Notes under the pieces: generated by a model | Told to the model about the DNA's origin: nothing | The model's database searches: none | The model's input: only the letters and a program-made list of their open reading frames with translations | Translations under genes and position numbers: made by a program | From: Ophthalmolycus amberensis | Taxonomy: Eukaryota; Chordata; Actinopteri; Perciformes; Zoarcidae | Assembly (NCBI GenBank): GCA_024529925.1 | Contig: JAFEUB010001015.1 | Span: 1 to 64,000 of the forward strand | Reading direction: 5' to 3' | Length of the DNA stretch: 64,000 nt | Shown here: piece after piece, positions 23,864-35,400 of the stretch | Layout of the letters: each line of letters starts with the position of its first letter | How positions within the stretch are numbered: the stretch's first letter is position 1

Positions 23864-24163
23864 AAGAGTCAGGCAGAAAGTCAAAGAGACAGACAGAGTC
23901 AGGCAGAAAGTCAAAGAGACAGACAGAAAGTCAGACAGAGTCAGAGAGACAGACAGTCAAAGGGACAGACAGAAAGTCAGACAGAGTCAGAGAGACAGAC
24001 GGAGTCAACCACAGTCAAGCAGAAAGTCAGAGAGACAGACAGAAAAATCACACAGACAGACAGAGACACAGACAGAAAGTCAGCCAGAAAGTCAGACAGA
24101 CAGAGTCAGAGAGTCAGACAGAGTCAGACAGAAAGTCAGAGAGACAGACAGAAAAATCAAACT
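23864..24163. repeat. Purine-rich minisatellite, block 2
   Basis: Same units as block 1. The stretch AACCACAGTCAAGCAGAAAGTC...GACAGAAAAATCACACAGACAG appears in both blocks (about 23510-23560 and 24006-24058), so the blocks arose by duplication of a larger segment. Confidence 0.9.
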
Positions 24164-26400
24164 GAGTAGTCTTTAACAATAACATACTGTGGCACTAGCA
24201 CAGAATGGCATCACGTCTCATACCAGAGTAATGATAAAATCCCTTCTCTTCTACCTCTAACTAACTAAATCAGTATATTTGTTGCACAGTTGGTAGATGA
24301 CGCGATTCTAAACACTGTATTGGTTGTAGGAGTCTCTCTGCACAATCAACTCATCACAGAATTCACTTCCTCCTCCGAACACTAGATGTTGGGCACGACT
24401 TACTCAGTAGTGTCAAAACTTCCAAGGCTTTGTATTCAGATATCACATTCAGAAGTAATGTTGTGTCACAAGTCCAAAGATTATTCCAAACCAACTGTTT
24501 GTTCACATTCAGTAGTGGCATTACCGTGGTTTAGTCTAATATTACAATATCTGTTCAGCAGTAGAGCGGAGCAGAAACAAGAAGACTGTCAAGTTGAATA
24601 TGTAGTAAAGTTACATCTGAAAGTGTTTGGCTACACTGTTTCTAACTTCTGTTCACCATTGTATTGTAGGCGTGTAGGATGCTGATACGGAACCTGCTTT
24701 TAGGATGTGAGTCTTCACCGGTCCGCTGGCAGTTTGTGGAGGATCTGCATAACGTCCAGGTTAGATGCTGGCTGGTTGACACGGCGATCCGTCAACTTTG
24801 ATGATCAAAAGATGAAGGTGAACTTGGCTGTCCCAGACATTTAAGCTCCTGTGTTCCCATTGAGCAACGATCCAAAGTTAGTGGAGAGAAAAGCAACAAA
24901 GAAATGCATTAAGGTTAGAATTCCAATGTTATCCTAAAGAAAAAGTGTCAATTCCTGCACACACATTATTAGCTCTGCAGTTGAATTATTGAAGTAATGA
25001 TGTTTTGGACACAAGGGCCATTTTGAAGACAGACCCACCACAAATGACTCAGTGATGTACAGTCCTAATCTAAGTATTATCCACCATAGGCCGCCATTAG
25101 AAATGGCCCATCATCAGCCTCAACAAGGTTAATTAAGCAGCTGCTCATCGAGAATAAATGTAATTCCTTGATTCATTCAGGTGTATACTGTATGTATTCC
25201 AGCATTGCCCGTATATCGCAGTATAATAGGATTTCTGTTAGTTTTTCTACACCAACCTGCTCTGATAGTCTGTGTGTACTGACTGCAGTCGGCTTCATTG
25301 TGAACATCGACAAAAAAATCTGAACAGGTTCCTTCCAAGATCACAAATGTCTTGTCATACATGATGCTATGCTACACTCTTGACATTTTAGCTTGCAGAC
25401 CACAGAAGCTACTATATCCAAAATATGTCCAAAATATAGTGTACACTCGCATATTCATTTTATTTTAGGTGTCTAAAATACATTTTGATGTTTCCCCCGT
25501 CTACAGCAGTACATTACTTTTCTTACCTGTCGGTACTCCTGTCTGCTTCTCCAAACTGGAGTCGTGAAGAACTGGATCGTCTGGATCTCCTCCATGATGA
25601 GCAGCTGTGTCTCTATTTTGTCTCAGTGGAAAGAAGTTGTTCTCTCCCATAATGGTGCATCTCTATCCAAAGGTTGTTTGGTTATGGCTAAAGACACAGA
25701 GATTGTGATGAATGCTGATGGAACCAGAGCAGGGAACATTCGGAATAGAATCTCTGCATCACCTCATGGAACCTTCCTAACTCACTGACATCACTGATCC
25801 TCCTGTCAATGTACACAACAACAATACAGGCTTATTAAATCACCAACATGAACGACAGTACTCTTTGAAACATTAATAACCAGAGTGCAGAACAACAACA
25901 GCAGTGTTCTGCAGAATACAAGGCTGATGCTTCAACTCAACTTTTTCAGAAATGTATTTGTGACCAGAGAGGGGGGGGGGCTTACAGTTTGCTGTAACGC
26001 TGTTACGCTGTAAGTTTAGCTTACAGCGTGTCATACAATGCACTTCTCAGGAACGAATATAATGAATGTTACACACATTTTATATACCCATTAAAGAAGA
26101 GATTATGGGGAACAATATCACGGAAGCCATTTTTACTCACTCCAAACACAATTATACTTAACTAATATAATCAACTAGAAGATGTACCACAATATCACGT
26201 ATTTTTCGCCATGAGTCGGCGCTACGAGTTTGTGCAATATATCTTTTGGTAGCAATTCGTTTTTCGCTGGTATATTAATGCTCTGAATGTTAAATACAGC
26301 TCCTTTAAGGCAGGCAGCAAACTTTCCGGTTCAGAAAAGTGAAGCGAACGAAGAAGTGCCTAAAAATGTCATTCCTTCTAATGGCCATCAGGGGGCTATG
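24164..26400. other. Intergenic, nothing recognised
   Basis: No gene recognised. G10 at 25971-25980. The open stretches at 24386-24685 and 25564-25788 have no known motif. Confidence 0.4.
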
Positions 26401-26600
26401 TCGATGCCCACTTCTTATATACAGTGTATGCCCATAGAATGTATATAAGAAGTGGACATAGTCATCGTGACGTCACCCATTGGTTTGTGGATGGCCGTTT
26501 TGAAGCCTCGAGTTCGGCTATTTCACCGTCGCCATCTTGAATTACGGCTTTCTTTATGTTTTTGGTAGCTGCAGCGACCTCTCAATCCCAGTAGCCCCGC
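26401..26600. repeat. Interspersed repeat with 15-bp perfect inverted arms
   Basis: CCACTTCTTATATAC (26408-26422) and GTATATAAGAAGTGG (26441-26455) are exact reverse complements with an 18-nt loop. The following TGACGTCACCCATTGGTTTGTGG...CGCCATCTTG sequence is one I know as a dispersed fish repeat. Class not determined. Confidence 0.65.
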
Positions 26601-28150
26601 CCTAAAGCATACTCTGCTTTATGGTCTATTGTGTCCTGGATACAGGTGAGCTGTGGTTTTTAATATGTCAAAAATATAGTGACAAACACCTGTTCCTTGT
26701 ACAAAATTGCTTTAAAACCTCTAGCCCCCTAGCCTTATTTTTAGGCCTCTGCTCGAAAATTGCATACCCATACTAAAAAGACTGTAGTTCTATAACTACA
26801 AGGTCTATTTTATTAATTTTGATGGTATAATACAGGTAAAACTTGTGATACACTTGTTTAGATGTGTAAATATTGTGTATATGTTACTGGTTAATAGTGA
26901 ATGAAGATGGCACACAGCTCAAATTGAAAAGTTTCAGGTTCGCCTGAAAAAAAGCACTTTTATTGAAACATTTTATTTGAAATAATGCAGAGTGAAGCCT
27001 AAAAATACTCCACACTCATAGCACAACAGGTTTGTGGTCTCTGCAAGCAAAGTTTACTTAGATTGAGTGAAGCAGGCCAGCATAATAGGAGGTCTGAGTA
27101 GTTTCAAACCGAATTCTCATTTTTGGAACCAGCTTTTGCGCTGCTCTATTCTAATTTGATATACTATATAACTATATATTAACTATATATTCACTTGCTT
27201 TATCACTAAGAGTGTTCAATACATCATAATAAAGCACTTTGGCATAATTTTCAGCCATGTTCAGCTATTTTCAGCTGTCATATCTCTCATCCATGAAAAA
27301 ATCTCCTCTCAGTCTGTGTCTCTTTAAGCCTTTGGTAAGGCCTGTGATTGGCGGATTTCATCATGTGACACTTTGTTGAACGCGGAAGAGTGTAAGGAAC
27401 GCAGTCCGCGGTTTATTTCGAAGATTGACAGCCTTTTAGCCACTCAAAATGTCGATATAGTTGGTACAGCCCCCATGAGTGAAATCCATTGGTCCAGCAG
27501 GAATCAGCTGGCCATTTCCACAAAGAAGGTCCCAGCGCATTCATTTCACTGCAGGGAGAGAGAGGAGGAAGCGGACTATAGCTCTGCAGGAAATTTCAAT
27601 GGATTAACTCCGTTTTTCGGCATGAAAATCAGCAAACGGTATGCTGCGTTCCAATTTTTTTTTGCTGGGGAGCTGTGTATGTTTGTTGCTTATGGTTATG
27701 TAACTTTTGAATGGTTCGGCGAAGGTGAATCTGGACAGCGTGACTCGACTCGCCGTTGTTTCCTACGGCTGTTTCATATATTCATCCGCCATGACAGCTT
27801 TGTGATAAAAAATAAAAACGAACTGGAGTTTTGGCGAAAAATACTTGATTTTCTAATAAATCTTCTAGATATCTTCTAGATATAATATTAGATCATGGAT
27901 AATTGTGTTTAAAATGGCTGGTATGATGATTTTGCCCAGACTTTTTTTGTTAATTCGGTATTTAATATGTCTGGAGCATTTTTGATATTTCTTGATGAAA
28001 AGTCCATTCGGAACCACGGTACCGGTACTCGAACCCCAAATGGGGCTCGGTTGGGCTATAGAGGTTGGTGCACAACCTCTATACAATAATGACATAACTC
28101 CACATTTAGTAATTTGAGTTATATTTAATTTAATTGCATTCAATTGCTAC
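26601..28150. other. Intergenic; unrecognised open stretch 27373-27879
   Basis: AT-rich. A 168-codon stretch on the plus strand at 27373-27879 is open from a TTG, has no ATG near its beginning and shows no family motif; part of it (AVOIDING low complexity) is of ordinary composition, so a decayed coding element is possible but unsupported. Confidence 0.3.
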
Positions 28151-28500
28151 CAGAAAAGAAAACGGTAGCATTTTATAATAACTACACACTATGAAGCATT
28201 AGTATGAGTAAACACTTAATTCATCATTTATAAAGCATTGTTCCTACATTAATAATTCATTAGTATGCAGTTCATAACAACAGTTATAAATGTTTCATTC
28301 TTGATTAATAAGCTGGTCTATTATGTGCTTCATGATTGTGTTTTCATACTTTATAAATGATGGATTCCCCATTTGTAAATGAAGTATTATATATTTTACA
28401 AATCAATTATTAAAAAGGCGTTGTAGATCATTAATAAGATAATTTATAAAGTGTTAGTAAATGATTAATAACTTATTTAGATGTACATTATTCATGCATT
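28151..28500. repeat. AT-rich palindromic MITE-like repeat
   Basis: CATCATTTATAAAG (28222-28235) is the exact reverse complement of CTTTATAAATGATG (28349-28362), within a region made of many TTTATAAA, ATTAATAA and TTCATTAG phrases. The pattern fits a non-autonomous DNA element; its ends were not resolved. Confidence 0.5.
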
Positions 28501-28850
28501 TCTCTATCACTTCTCTATCACTCCGTTATACTTGTGGTGTGTTTCCTCTAGTTGGGACTCCAAGGTTGCTACAAATTCCAGCCCTTTTCTGAATATTTAG
28601 CTTTTCGTTTCATTTAGTTGATTAATGTCACTTTGTACCCCACCTCTTTTCTTTTCTTTTAAACAATGAAATCACTGACTGTATCAGCAGAGTGAGAGCG
28701 CACTTGCATGTCAAGTGGTATCTAGCTCTGTCTATTTGTGTGTGTGTGTGTGTGTTTCAGTGTTTTTTTCTCTGTTACAACACTCACCAGCCACTTCGAG
28801 CTTCATGAGACCGGAAGAACCCCTTACTCTCACATGGTACAATACAAATT

Positions 28851-28851
28851 A

Positions 28852-28917
<66 letters not shown>

Positions 28918-29073
28918 TGTGCGCGTGTGTGTGTATGTCTGTGTGTGCGTGTGTGTGTGTGTGGGTGTGTGCGCGTGTGTGTGTATGTCTGTGTGTGTGT
29001 GTGTGTGTGTGGGTGTGTGTGTGTGTGGGTGTGTGCGCGTGTGTGTGTATGTCTGTGTGTGCGTGTGTGTGTG
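28851..29073. repeat. Long (GT)n array with higher-order units
   Basis: About 220 bp of GT repeat with GGGTGTGTGCGCGTGTGTGTGTATGTCTGTGTG interruptions. This ~60-bp higher-order unit occurs three times (about 28912, 28962 and 29028). The Cys-Val and His-Thr frames here are artefacts. Confidence 0.95.
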
Positions 29074-29402
29074 CGTACCTGTATGTCTCCGGCTGTGCAA
29101 TGCAGTCATCACACCTGAACTATGCAAACACCCGTCATATTAGTTTGGCTGCGTGTCCGCTCAACAGTTTATTTACGCAGGAAGGAGTTGGCAGAGAGAG
29201 AGTTGGCTAGCAGCAGGCTGGGTGAGACGGAGGTTGACCAGGTGCAGGCAGAGAGAACTTGAGCTAGTAGTTTGAAGACTGGCTGGGCGTACGCTGTCGA
29301 GGCAGCAAACCAGAAACCACAAAAGGATGGTGAACCTAGGACACAGGAAATCAGAAATCGTTGATTTAGTACCACAAAGGCAAACTGATCAATCTGGATC
29401 AG
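29074..29402. other. Intergenic, nothing recognised
   Basis: Sequence between the GT array and the reverse transcriptase remnant; no signal I can name. Confidence 0.4.
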
Positions 29403-29855
29403 TTATCTCACAGTCAGAGGAAAGCAGCTGTTTTGAAGTCTGGTGGTTGGGCAGCTGATACTTTTGTATCGCTTCCCAGACGGCAGCAGGGTGAACAGGT
29501 TGTGGCTGGGTGGGTTTTGTCTCTTAATATCCTTTGAGCTCTTTTCAGGCTCAATGATGTTCGGGGCTGTTTTAATCACCAACTGTAGAGCTCTGCTGTC
29601 CTGGGCCGTACACTTCGCATGACAGTTTGTAATGTTTGCAGTCAGGACACTTTCTATTTCTCCTCTGTAAGATTTGACAAGAACTTGGAACAGGAATTTA
29701 AGTTTCCTTAAGAAATACAGCCATTTAGGAGCTTTCCTACGCAAAGGAGAGATGTGTGTGCTGACCATGTTAGGTTGTTTGTGATGCTGATTCCCAGGAA
29801 CTTAAAGCTGTTAACTTGCTCCACCTCCATTGATGTAGACAGGGGTGTGCATTTT
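29403..29855 (-). pseudogene. Non-LTR retrotransposon pol, C-terminal remnant
   Basis: On the minus strand, 29850-29740 reads VEQVNSFKFLGISITNNLTW, the segment just after the reverse transcriptase core in many LINE pol proteins. After a frameshift, 29765-29403 reads on through LYFLRKLKF, YRGEIESVLTANIT, CTAQDSRALQLVIKTA and LFTLLPSGKRYKSI, the usual tail of a jockey- or Rex-like pol in fishes. Residues such as the Trp after ANIT are replaced and the frame is broken, so it is a fossil. Clade not resolved. Confidence 0.75.
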
Positions 29856-29957
29856 CAACCTCTGGTTGTACTGGGAAGCCCCCAGATCTGAATGCAGTAA
29901 CGCTGAACGTGAAACAGCTGGATCAATGGATAACATTGTTGGTTCGGGCCACCACTT

Positions 29958-30052
29958 TGGTCCAGACTGAAATATTTCAACATCTAGTGGATGGATTGCC
30001 ATAACATGTTGTACAAATAGTCGCTGTCCCCAGAGGATGGCTTTGAAATGGC
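29958..30052 (+). repeat. Interspersed repeat fragment
   Basis: AATATTTCAACATCTAGTGGATGGATTGCCATAACATGTTGTACAAA...CCCCAGAGGATG is an opposite-orientation relative of the repeat at 5865-6010. Confidence 0.55.
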
Positions 30053-32495
30053 AAACTGACATACGACACAAAATTGAGTATGTATTGTTCACACTGTAGT
30101 ATGTGGATTTTGTGTTTCTGAGATATATTACATCAGTAAGAATGTCTGAGTATGCGGCTACTGGACATACTCAACTGCCCCACAATGCATTGCGTCTTGG
30201 TGCATCGAGGGTGAATGATATTAACACTATGGTTGGTTGTCTTCTTCAAAAACATTTTTGATATTTTTGTTGAAATTCTCATTATATCCTGACAGAAATC
30301 AATAAATCAAGTGATATGACAAAAAAAGAAGAAAATCTGTTCTCTGTTGCTGTCGCAGGACAGTAGTAAACCTGTCTGTAGCGTCCAAGCCTTTAGCAGA
30401 GTGTAAACCTTAAGTTGTCGCAGGTTTATGGTCCTATGCACATAGCTCACACCGACACCGCTCGTAGGTGAAAGCAAAAAGTGTTTTATTGATCCAATTT
30501 CTCTCGTACAAGTTGGTGAAACAACTTCCTTTCTTCCAGAAAGTACCGCCGATTACCTCGATACACTTTAAAGATCCACAGGTTAATCCACAAATTGTTC
30601 CACAACCTAATCCACATAGCACGTTCCATATGACACGTTCGGAAAACTGTGCGGCTCCACTCTGCTCCAGATACTACGAACAGCCGTAACTAACTATCGC
30701 AAAGTGTCCTTAAAGTGACGGCAGTCTGTCACTTACGTCAACATCCTTGTAACGTTCAAAGTAGAAACAGATCTGATTAAAGTTAAACATGTAAATGCAA
30801 ATAAATAGGTGACAGCAAATTGAATTTGGCCAATCATTATATATGGCGACTTTCTTGCTACATTGAGCAACTTTTGGAGATAGCACTGCTAGCTACTGTC
30901 ATTGGAAAAAAGTTGGCAATACTTGGCCGTGTTTTTCAGTTGGATAGTTTTTTTTAATCTAACGTACTCTTGCTAGTTTCTCAAGGTTACCGACCCTGCC
31001 TTTTAACACGTCACTTTACAAAGTTTTAGTTTGTTTTCATGTGAGAAAAATGTTCGAATATCCGCATATAGACTGTAACTATACACAATCCAGACAGAGT
31101 CTATATACCATCGAACTGTGATTCCAATAATACGTTTAAAGCGTCTCCCATCATGACTTTGCCTCTGATACGATATATATTTCCCAGTATGATTTTTGCA
31201 CCGCTTTTATGATGGAAATCATGGTTATTGATCAAATGTTTCCCTCACTCATCGTAACTGTTGATACCCACAAAATGACACATACGAATAAAAGCAGTGC
31301 CAATAAATACATTTTAGGTGGAAAATTGCTGATTTCCTGTTGATGAGGCGTTAGATGATGAGATCTGTCCTCGTCCCTTTTGATGTTGTTAGAAATGCTT
31401 CGATCCGTTATGTGTCTGGACTCAGCTCTCCTAAGAAATCAATCCGCAGGTCGCCTTGGGATTACAAATGAAACGCGGCTCACATTTGTGTCCAATAGGA
31501 AGAGTGATGGAGCATTTTCCCCATCACAACATCTTTTCACAACCATCCATCCGATTCATTCTGTGGCAGATAATTAAACCTCAATCAGCACGAGCATCCG
31601 CGATGTTCTACATCGTTTTCCTCTGGGTCTGCTTTCATCTCCCTCCCTCCACCCATCCTTCCTGTTAACAATTTCCCCAGTTTTGTTTTGTGTCAGCTGG
31701 ATGATTAGGGAGCCGCGGTTACCTGAAATCCGTTGCTATGGTGACCAGGTCCCTGCAATGTTTTTGCTCTGTTCTTTCCACTCTGATTTTCTCCCTCGCC
31801 TTAAAATACACTCTTTGCTGTTTAACCTTTATGAAAAGATGTACAGAGCATTTCAGCTCTTTTATTCCCAACAGCAGCCTTTTTTAAATCTGCTGCCCAC
31901 ACCTGGGAGCTGCCCAGAACACCCGACTGACCCAGAGAAGGTGTAAAAGAACTGGTAACTGGAACTGGTAACTTTTTTATGAGGAAAGATTTAGAGACAC
32001 GGTGTTGTAATTACAAGATCGAATGACCCAACTGTTCCAGAGTTACTGTGCAGGGAGTCAAGATATGACTACAATTCCCAATTTTTACAAGTTAGCAGCA
32101 TGTCAATAATAGCCTATAGGCATGCTGCTCTGTGAGTGATGGTCATTGTAAAGAAAACCAAACTGTTAAATATATAAACAAAGTTAGGGCTGTCACAATA
32201 TCAGATTCTTTTAAACAACTATCATGGCCAAATAATTCACGACAACTATATTATTGCAATATCTATAAAAAAATGTTGCAAATATTGGATTCAACACAAT
32301 ACTTTGAAAAGAATGTCTTAGTTCTGTAAATGTCTTAGGTATAATACTGACATGCTACATGGTCTAGTATTTGAGGCTAGGTGTGCTGGTATCTGAGGCT
32401 AGGTATATACCGGTACTGAAGATACGTGTAAATAAACAGTGTCATGTTAACAAGTTCAGCATTGCCACAAGTACATGTATGTTGTTGACTCATCG
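30053..32495. other. Intergenic, nothing recognised
   Basis: No gene recognised. GTTAGGGCTGTCACAATATCAG at about 32184-32205 resembles a common repeat end. The nuclease-like frame stops at 32496, and I saw no AATAAA on its strand in the next 150 bases, so its transcript end is not located. Confidence 0.4.
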
Positions 32496-35400
32496 TCATG
32501 TGCAGTCCCCTTCACACTCACAGAGGGCTGTGCACTGAAGGGCAGCCTTTTTGCACTTGCAGCGCCCCACACACCCTTTCTTGCACTTGCAAGAAACCAG
32601 CTCAATGCAGCTGTGAGCTGCCTCAGTTAGCCTGGTCCAGTAAGGTGTGTACTGTCCTTCTCCAGTCCTTGACCAACCCCAGTTGGTTGGTGGAGGGAGC
32701 TCTGGTGCTGGCAGCAGTATCTGAACCCACACATGTCCACCTTGATACACTGCCCTCTTGACATGTTCCTCCAGAGCTGCCTTCGTTGGAGGGATGAGCT
32801 GCACATTGTTCTTCCTTGCGAAGAGTTTCCTCCTGGCCTTGTCAATGTCTGTGCATTTGCTGGTTCGATCATACAACAGGATCACGAACCTCTCGATGAT
32901 GCGCATTGCATCGTCTGGTATGTCACAAGGTGCAGAGGACAGCAGCAGCAGCGCCTCAGTGAGTTCTGGCAGTACCGTCCAGACTGCCCACGCAGTCTTC
33001 TTGCCATGTCTATGAAAACTAGACACAGTGTCGCATCCAGTTAGAGCGTGGAACATTGGCAGTGCACGAGCCTTCTCTCGTCCCAATCCAGCTGCTATTT
33101 CGTCTGCTGCTAGGTATCGGAAACTCTGGCCTGTTCCGAATGCCAGCCACAGTTTGTCTTCTGGTTGCAACTCCTGTGCCAGGGACACTGCCAGCACCAC
33201 AACATCGGTGTCTACAGTCCGGATGAGTATTGCATGGTGTCCATGCTGGGCTGCGTGAGATGCATGCAGCAACATCCGACTGTCAGCTTCTTCATGGTTA
33301 CATGGGGCGAGTGAGGTCAGATCTGGCAGTAGTGGCTTGCTGAGCACTGCCTCTCCATCAGTAATGACGAGTTGCTTGTCCTCCTGGTCAAACCATTCCA
33401 TGAGAGCTGCTGAGAGGAACCTGAACAGCTCGGTCTTGTTGCTGTCCACTCGTAGGAAGTTCTGCCAGTTTCCTGGTATGGCTGCGGCAGCCACCACACG
33501 TCTCCGCACACCTTGTCCCCGCTTTGCACGTGTACTACCTTTCAGTGAATCAGCAAGGTAAGTATCCCAGACCAGATCCAGGCGTGACACTGTTTGCAGC
33601 TTCATGGACATATATTGGATGAAGATCTGTTGTGCATACTCTTCAAAGGTCTTTGATGCAGCCGGCTTCAGCATCTGGACGATGGCTGCTCCATCAAGCA
33701 CAATACAGGTCGTGACAGGAGTCTCTGTCTTTGCGTCGGAGACTTCTTCCAAGCATGTGAGGAGATCACTCTTGGTACCAGTGCAGAGGCTTCCACCATC
33801 AGACAATGCAGGAGGACATGCCTGATTCTCGTGACTAAAGAACTCCTCAAGGTTTCCATCCCTCGTCTGGCAGCCAATGTACAGGCGTGCGAAGAGTTCA
33901 CGGTCATTCTTGATGGAGGCGAGCTGTTGCTGACCTTTGCTCTGGCTTCTTGGAGTGGAAGTGCTGAACACCTTCAGCTTGTTACGAGGAATGGGTTGGT
34001 CCACTGCCTTTGTTCTGTCCAACAGACACTCTCTGGTGAAAGCCTCGAACTGCTCTTGGCCAATCCTCTTGGCATTCATCACGGTCTCCACAGCAGCAGG
34101 ATCTGCGATCTCCTTTGTGTCCAGTTTGACTACATCCTGACTCTCCTCCTCGAATGGGTTGCCCATCTCCTCTATGACACCGACGAGAGAGCGAACATCT
34201 TTCACAAATGAGGCCTGTACACTTGGCGTCTGATCATGATGACGTGTGTCTGCTGTTTGCCGTCTCCAGTGTTGGTTCCCATCCTGGAATTCTTCGATCA
34301 CCCTGGCAACTTCTGGTCCCGCAACCATCCAGCGACGTAGGGCACTAGGGTTGTCAGTGAGCCCAACTGCTCCACCGTCTCCTTTGATGCAGGCATTATC
34401 CTGCTCATGTGCCTGGTCAATCGGGATTGAAGAGAACACCCTCTGTGTTTTCTGAATGGTGAAGTGGCTTTCCCTGAATTTCCTGGCTACATCTGGGTGT
34501 TTGATGGTGAGTTCGGCCATGTCCTTCAGGTGCACTGGTATCCACCTAGCATAGTGGGTGTGATCCAGTGCATGGAACCAGGGGACCAGCTCTGTCAGAG
34601 CATCGAGGTCCATCATTAACGATCCCTGCCTGAGAGAACGCACATACACTAGAACCAACAGTTCTAGTTCCAGCACGGTTGCCCAGTAGTGAAACTGGGG
34701 GATGTCTTCTCCTCTCTGGCAACACCAGTCTTCAAACTCCGGAAGGTCCTCTGCATCCCTGGTTTCTCCCAGACAGTAGTGGTTGTAGGCACGGTGTTGC
34801 AGGATGTACAGTGCTGCTGCAGTCACTTGATGTGCTCTTCTTGTGCGCAAGACATGGGATGCTCGCAGGAATGAGTCTGCTGTCCCTGCTGTCGCAATCT
34901 CGGCTTGCACAAGTGCTTGCACCCAACCACTCCCTTTCAGCCAGTCCCCCAGTGTCCTCAGTGCCGCCATCTCTATGTGGAGGCCACCAAACATCACCAC
35001 TATCTGGTCTTCACCATAGCTCTCTGGCCACTTCCACTGTATCTGCTTGGCCAAAGCAAACAGTGGCTGATCAAAGGTGACCACTGGTGTCTGTCCAGGA
35101 TTCAGGTGTTCCACAGCATTCTTCACGACGTCCATTGAGTGCCGGATCATGGCCACTGTGTGGGCACTCTCCAGGAAGAGTGGAAGCAGCGACGTGGGGC
35201 AGATGACTCGAGCATCTGGTGGCTGTCAGCTGGCATGAAATGCAGCCCAAGATGTGTTGTCATTGTCCACTGTACCAGTGTTGTCTTCCAGGACTCGCTT
35301 TGCATTGCCTAGCCATTGGTATTCTTCATCAGTCTGCTGTTTGAAGTCTCCTCTGGTCAATGACGCCACTTTAGCAGCTGGGACAGGCGACTTCTTGATG

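Noticed and set aside
27373..27879. 168-codon open stretch on the plus strand
   Set aside because: It opens at a TTG with no nearby ATG or splice evidence and shows no family motif; left as unrecognised.
28715..29210. Long open frames of Cys-Val and His-Thr repeats over GT arrays here and at 8.2, 8.7, 19.5 and 56.6 kb
   Set aside because: Dinucleotide repeats have no stop codons in several frames; not proteins.
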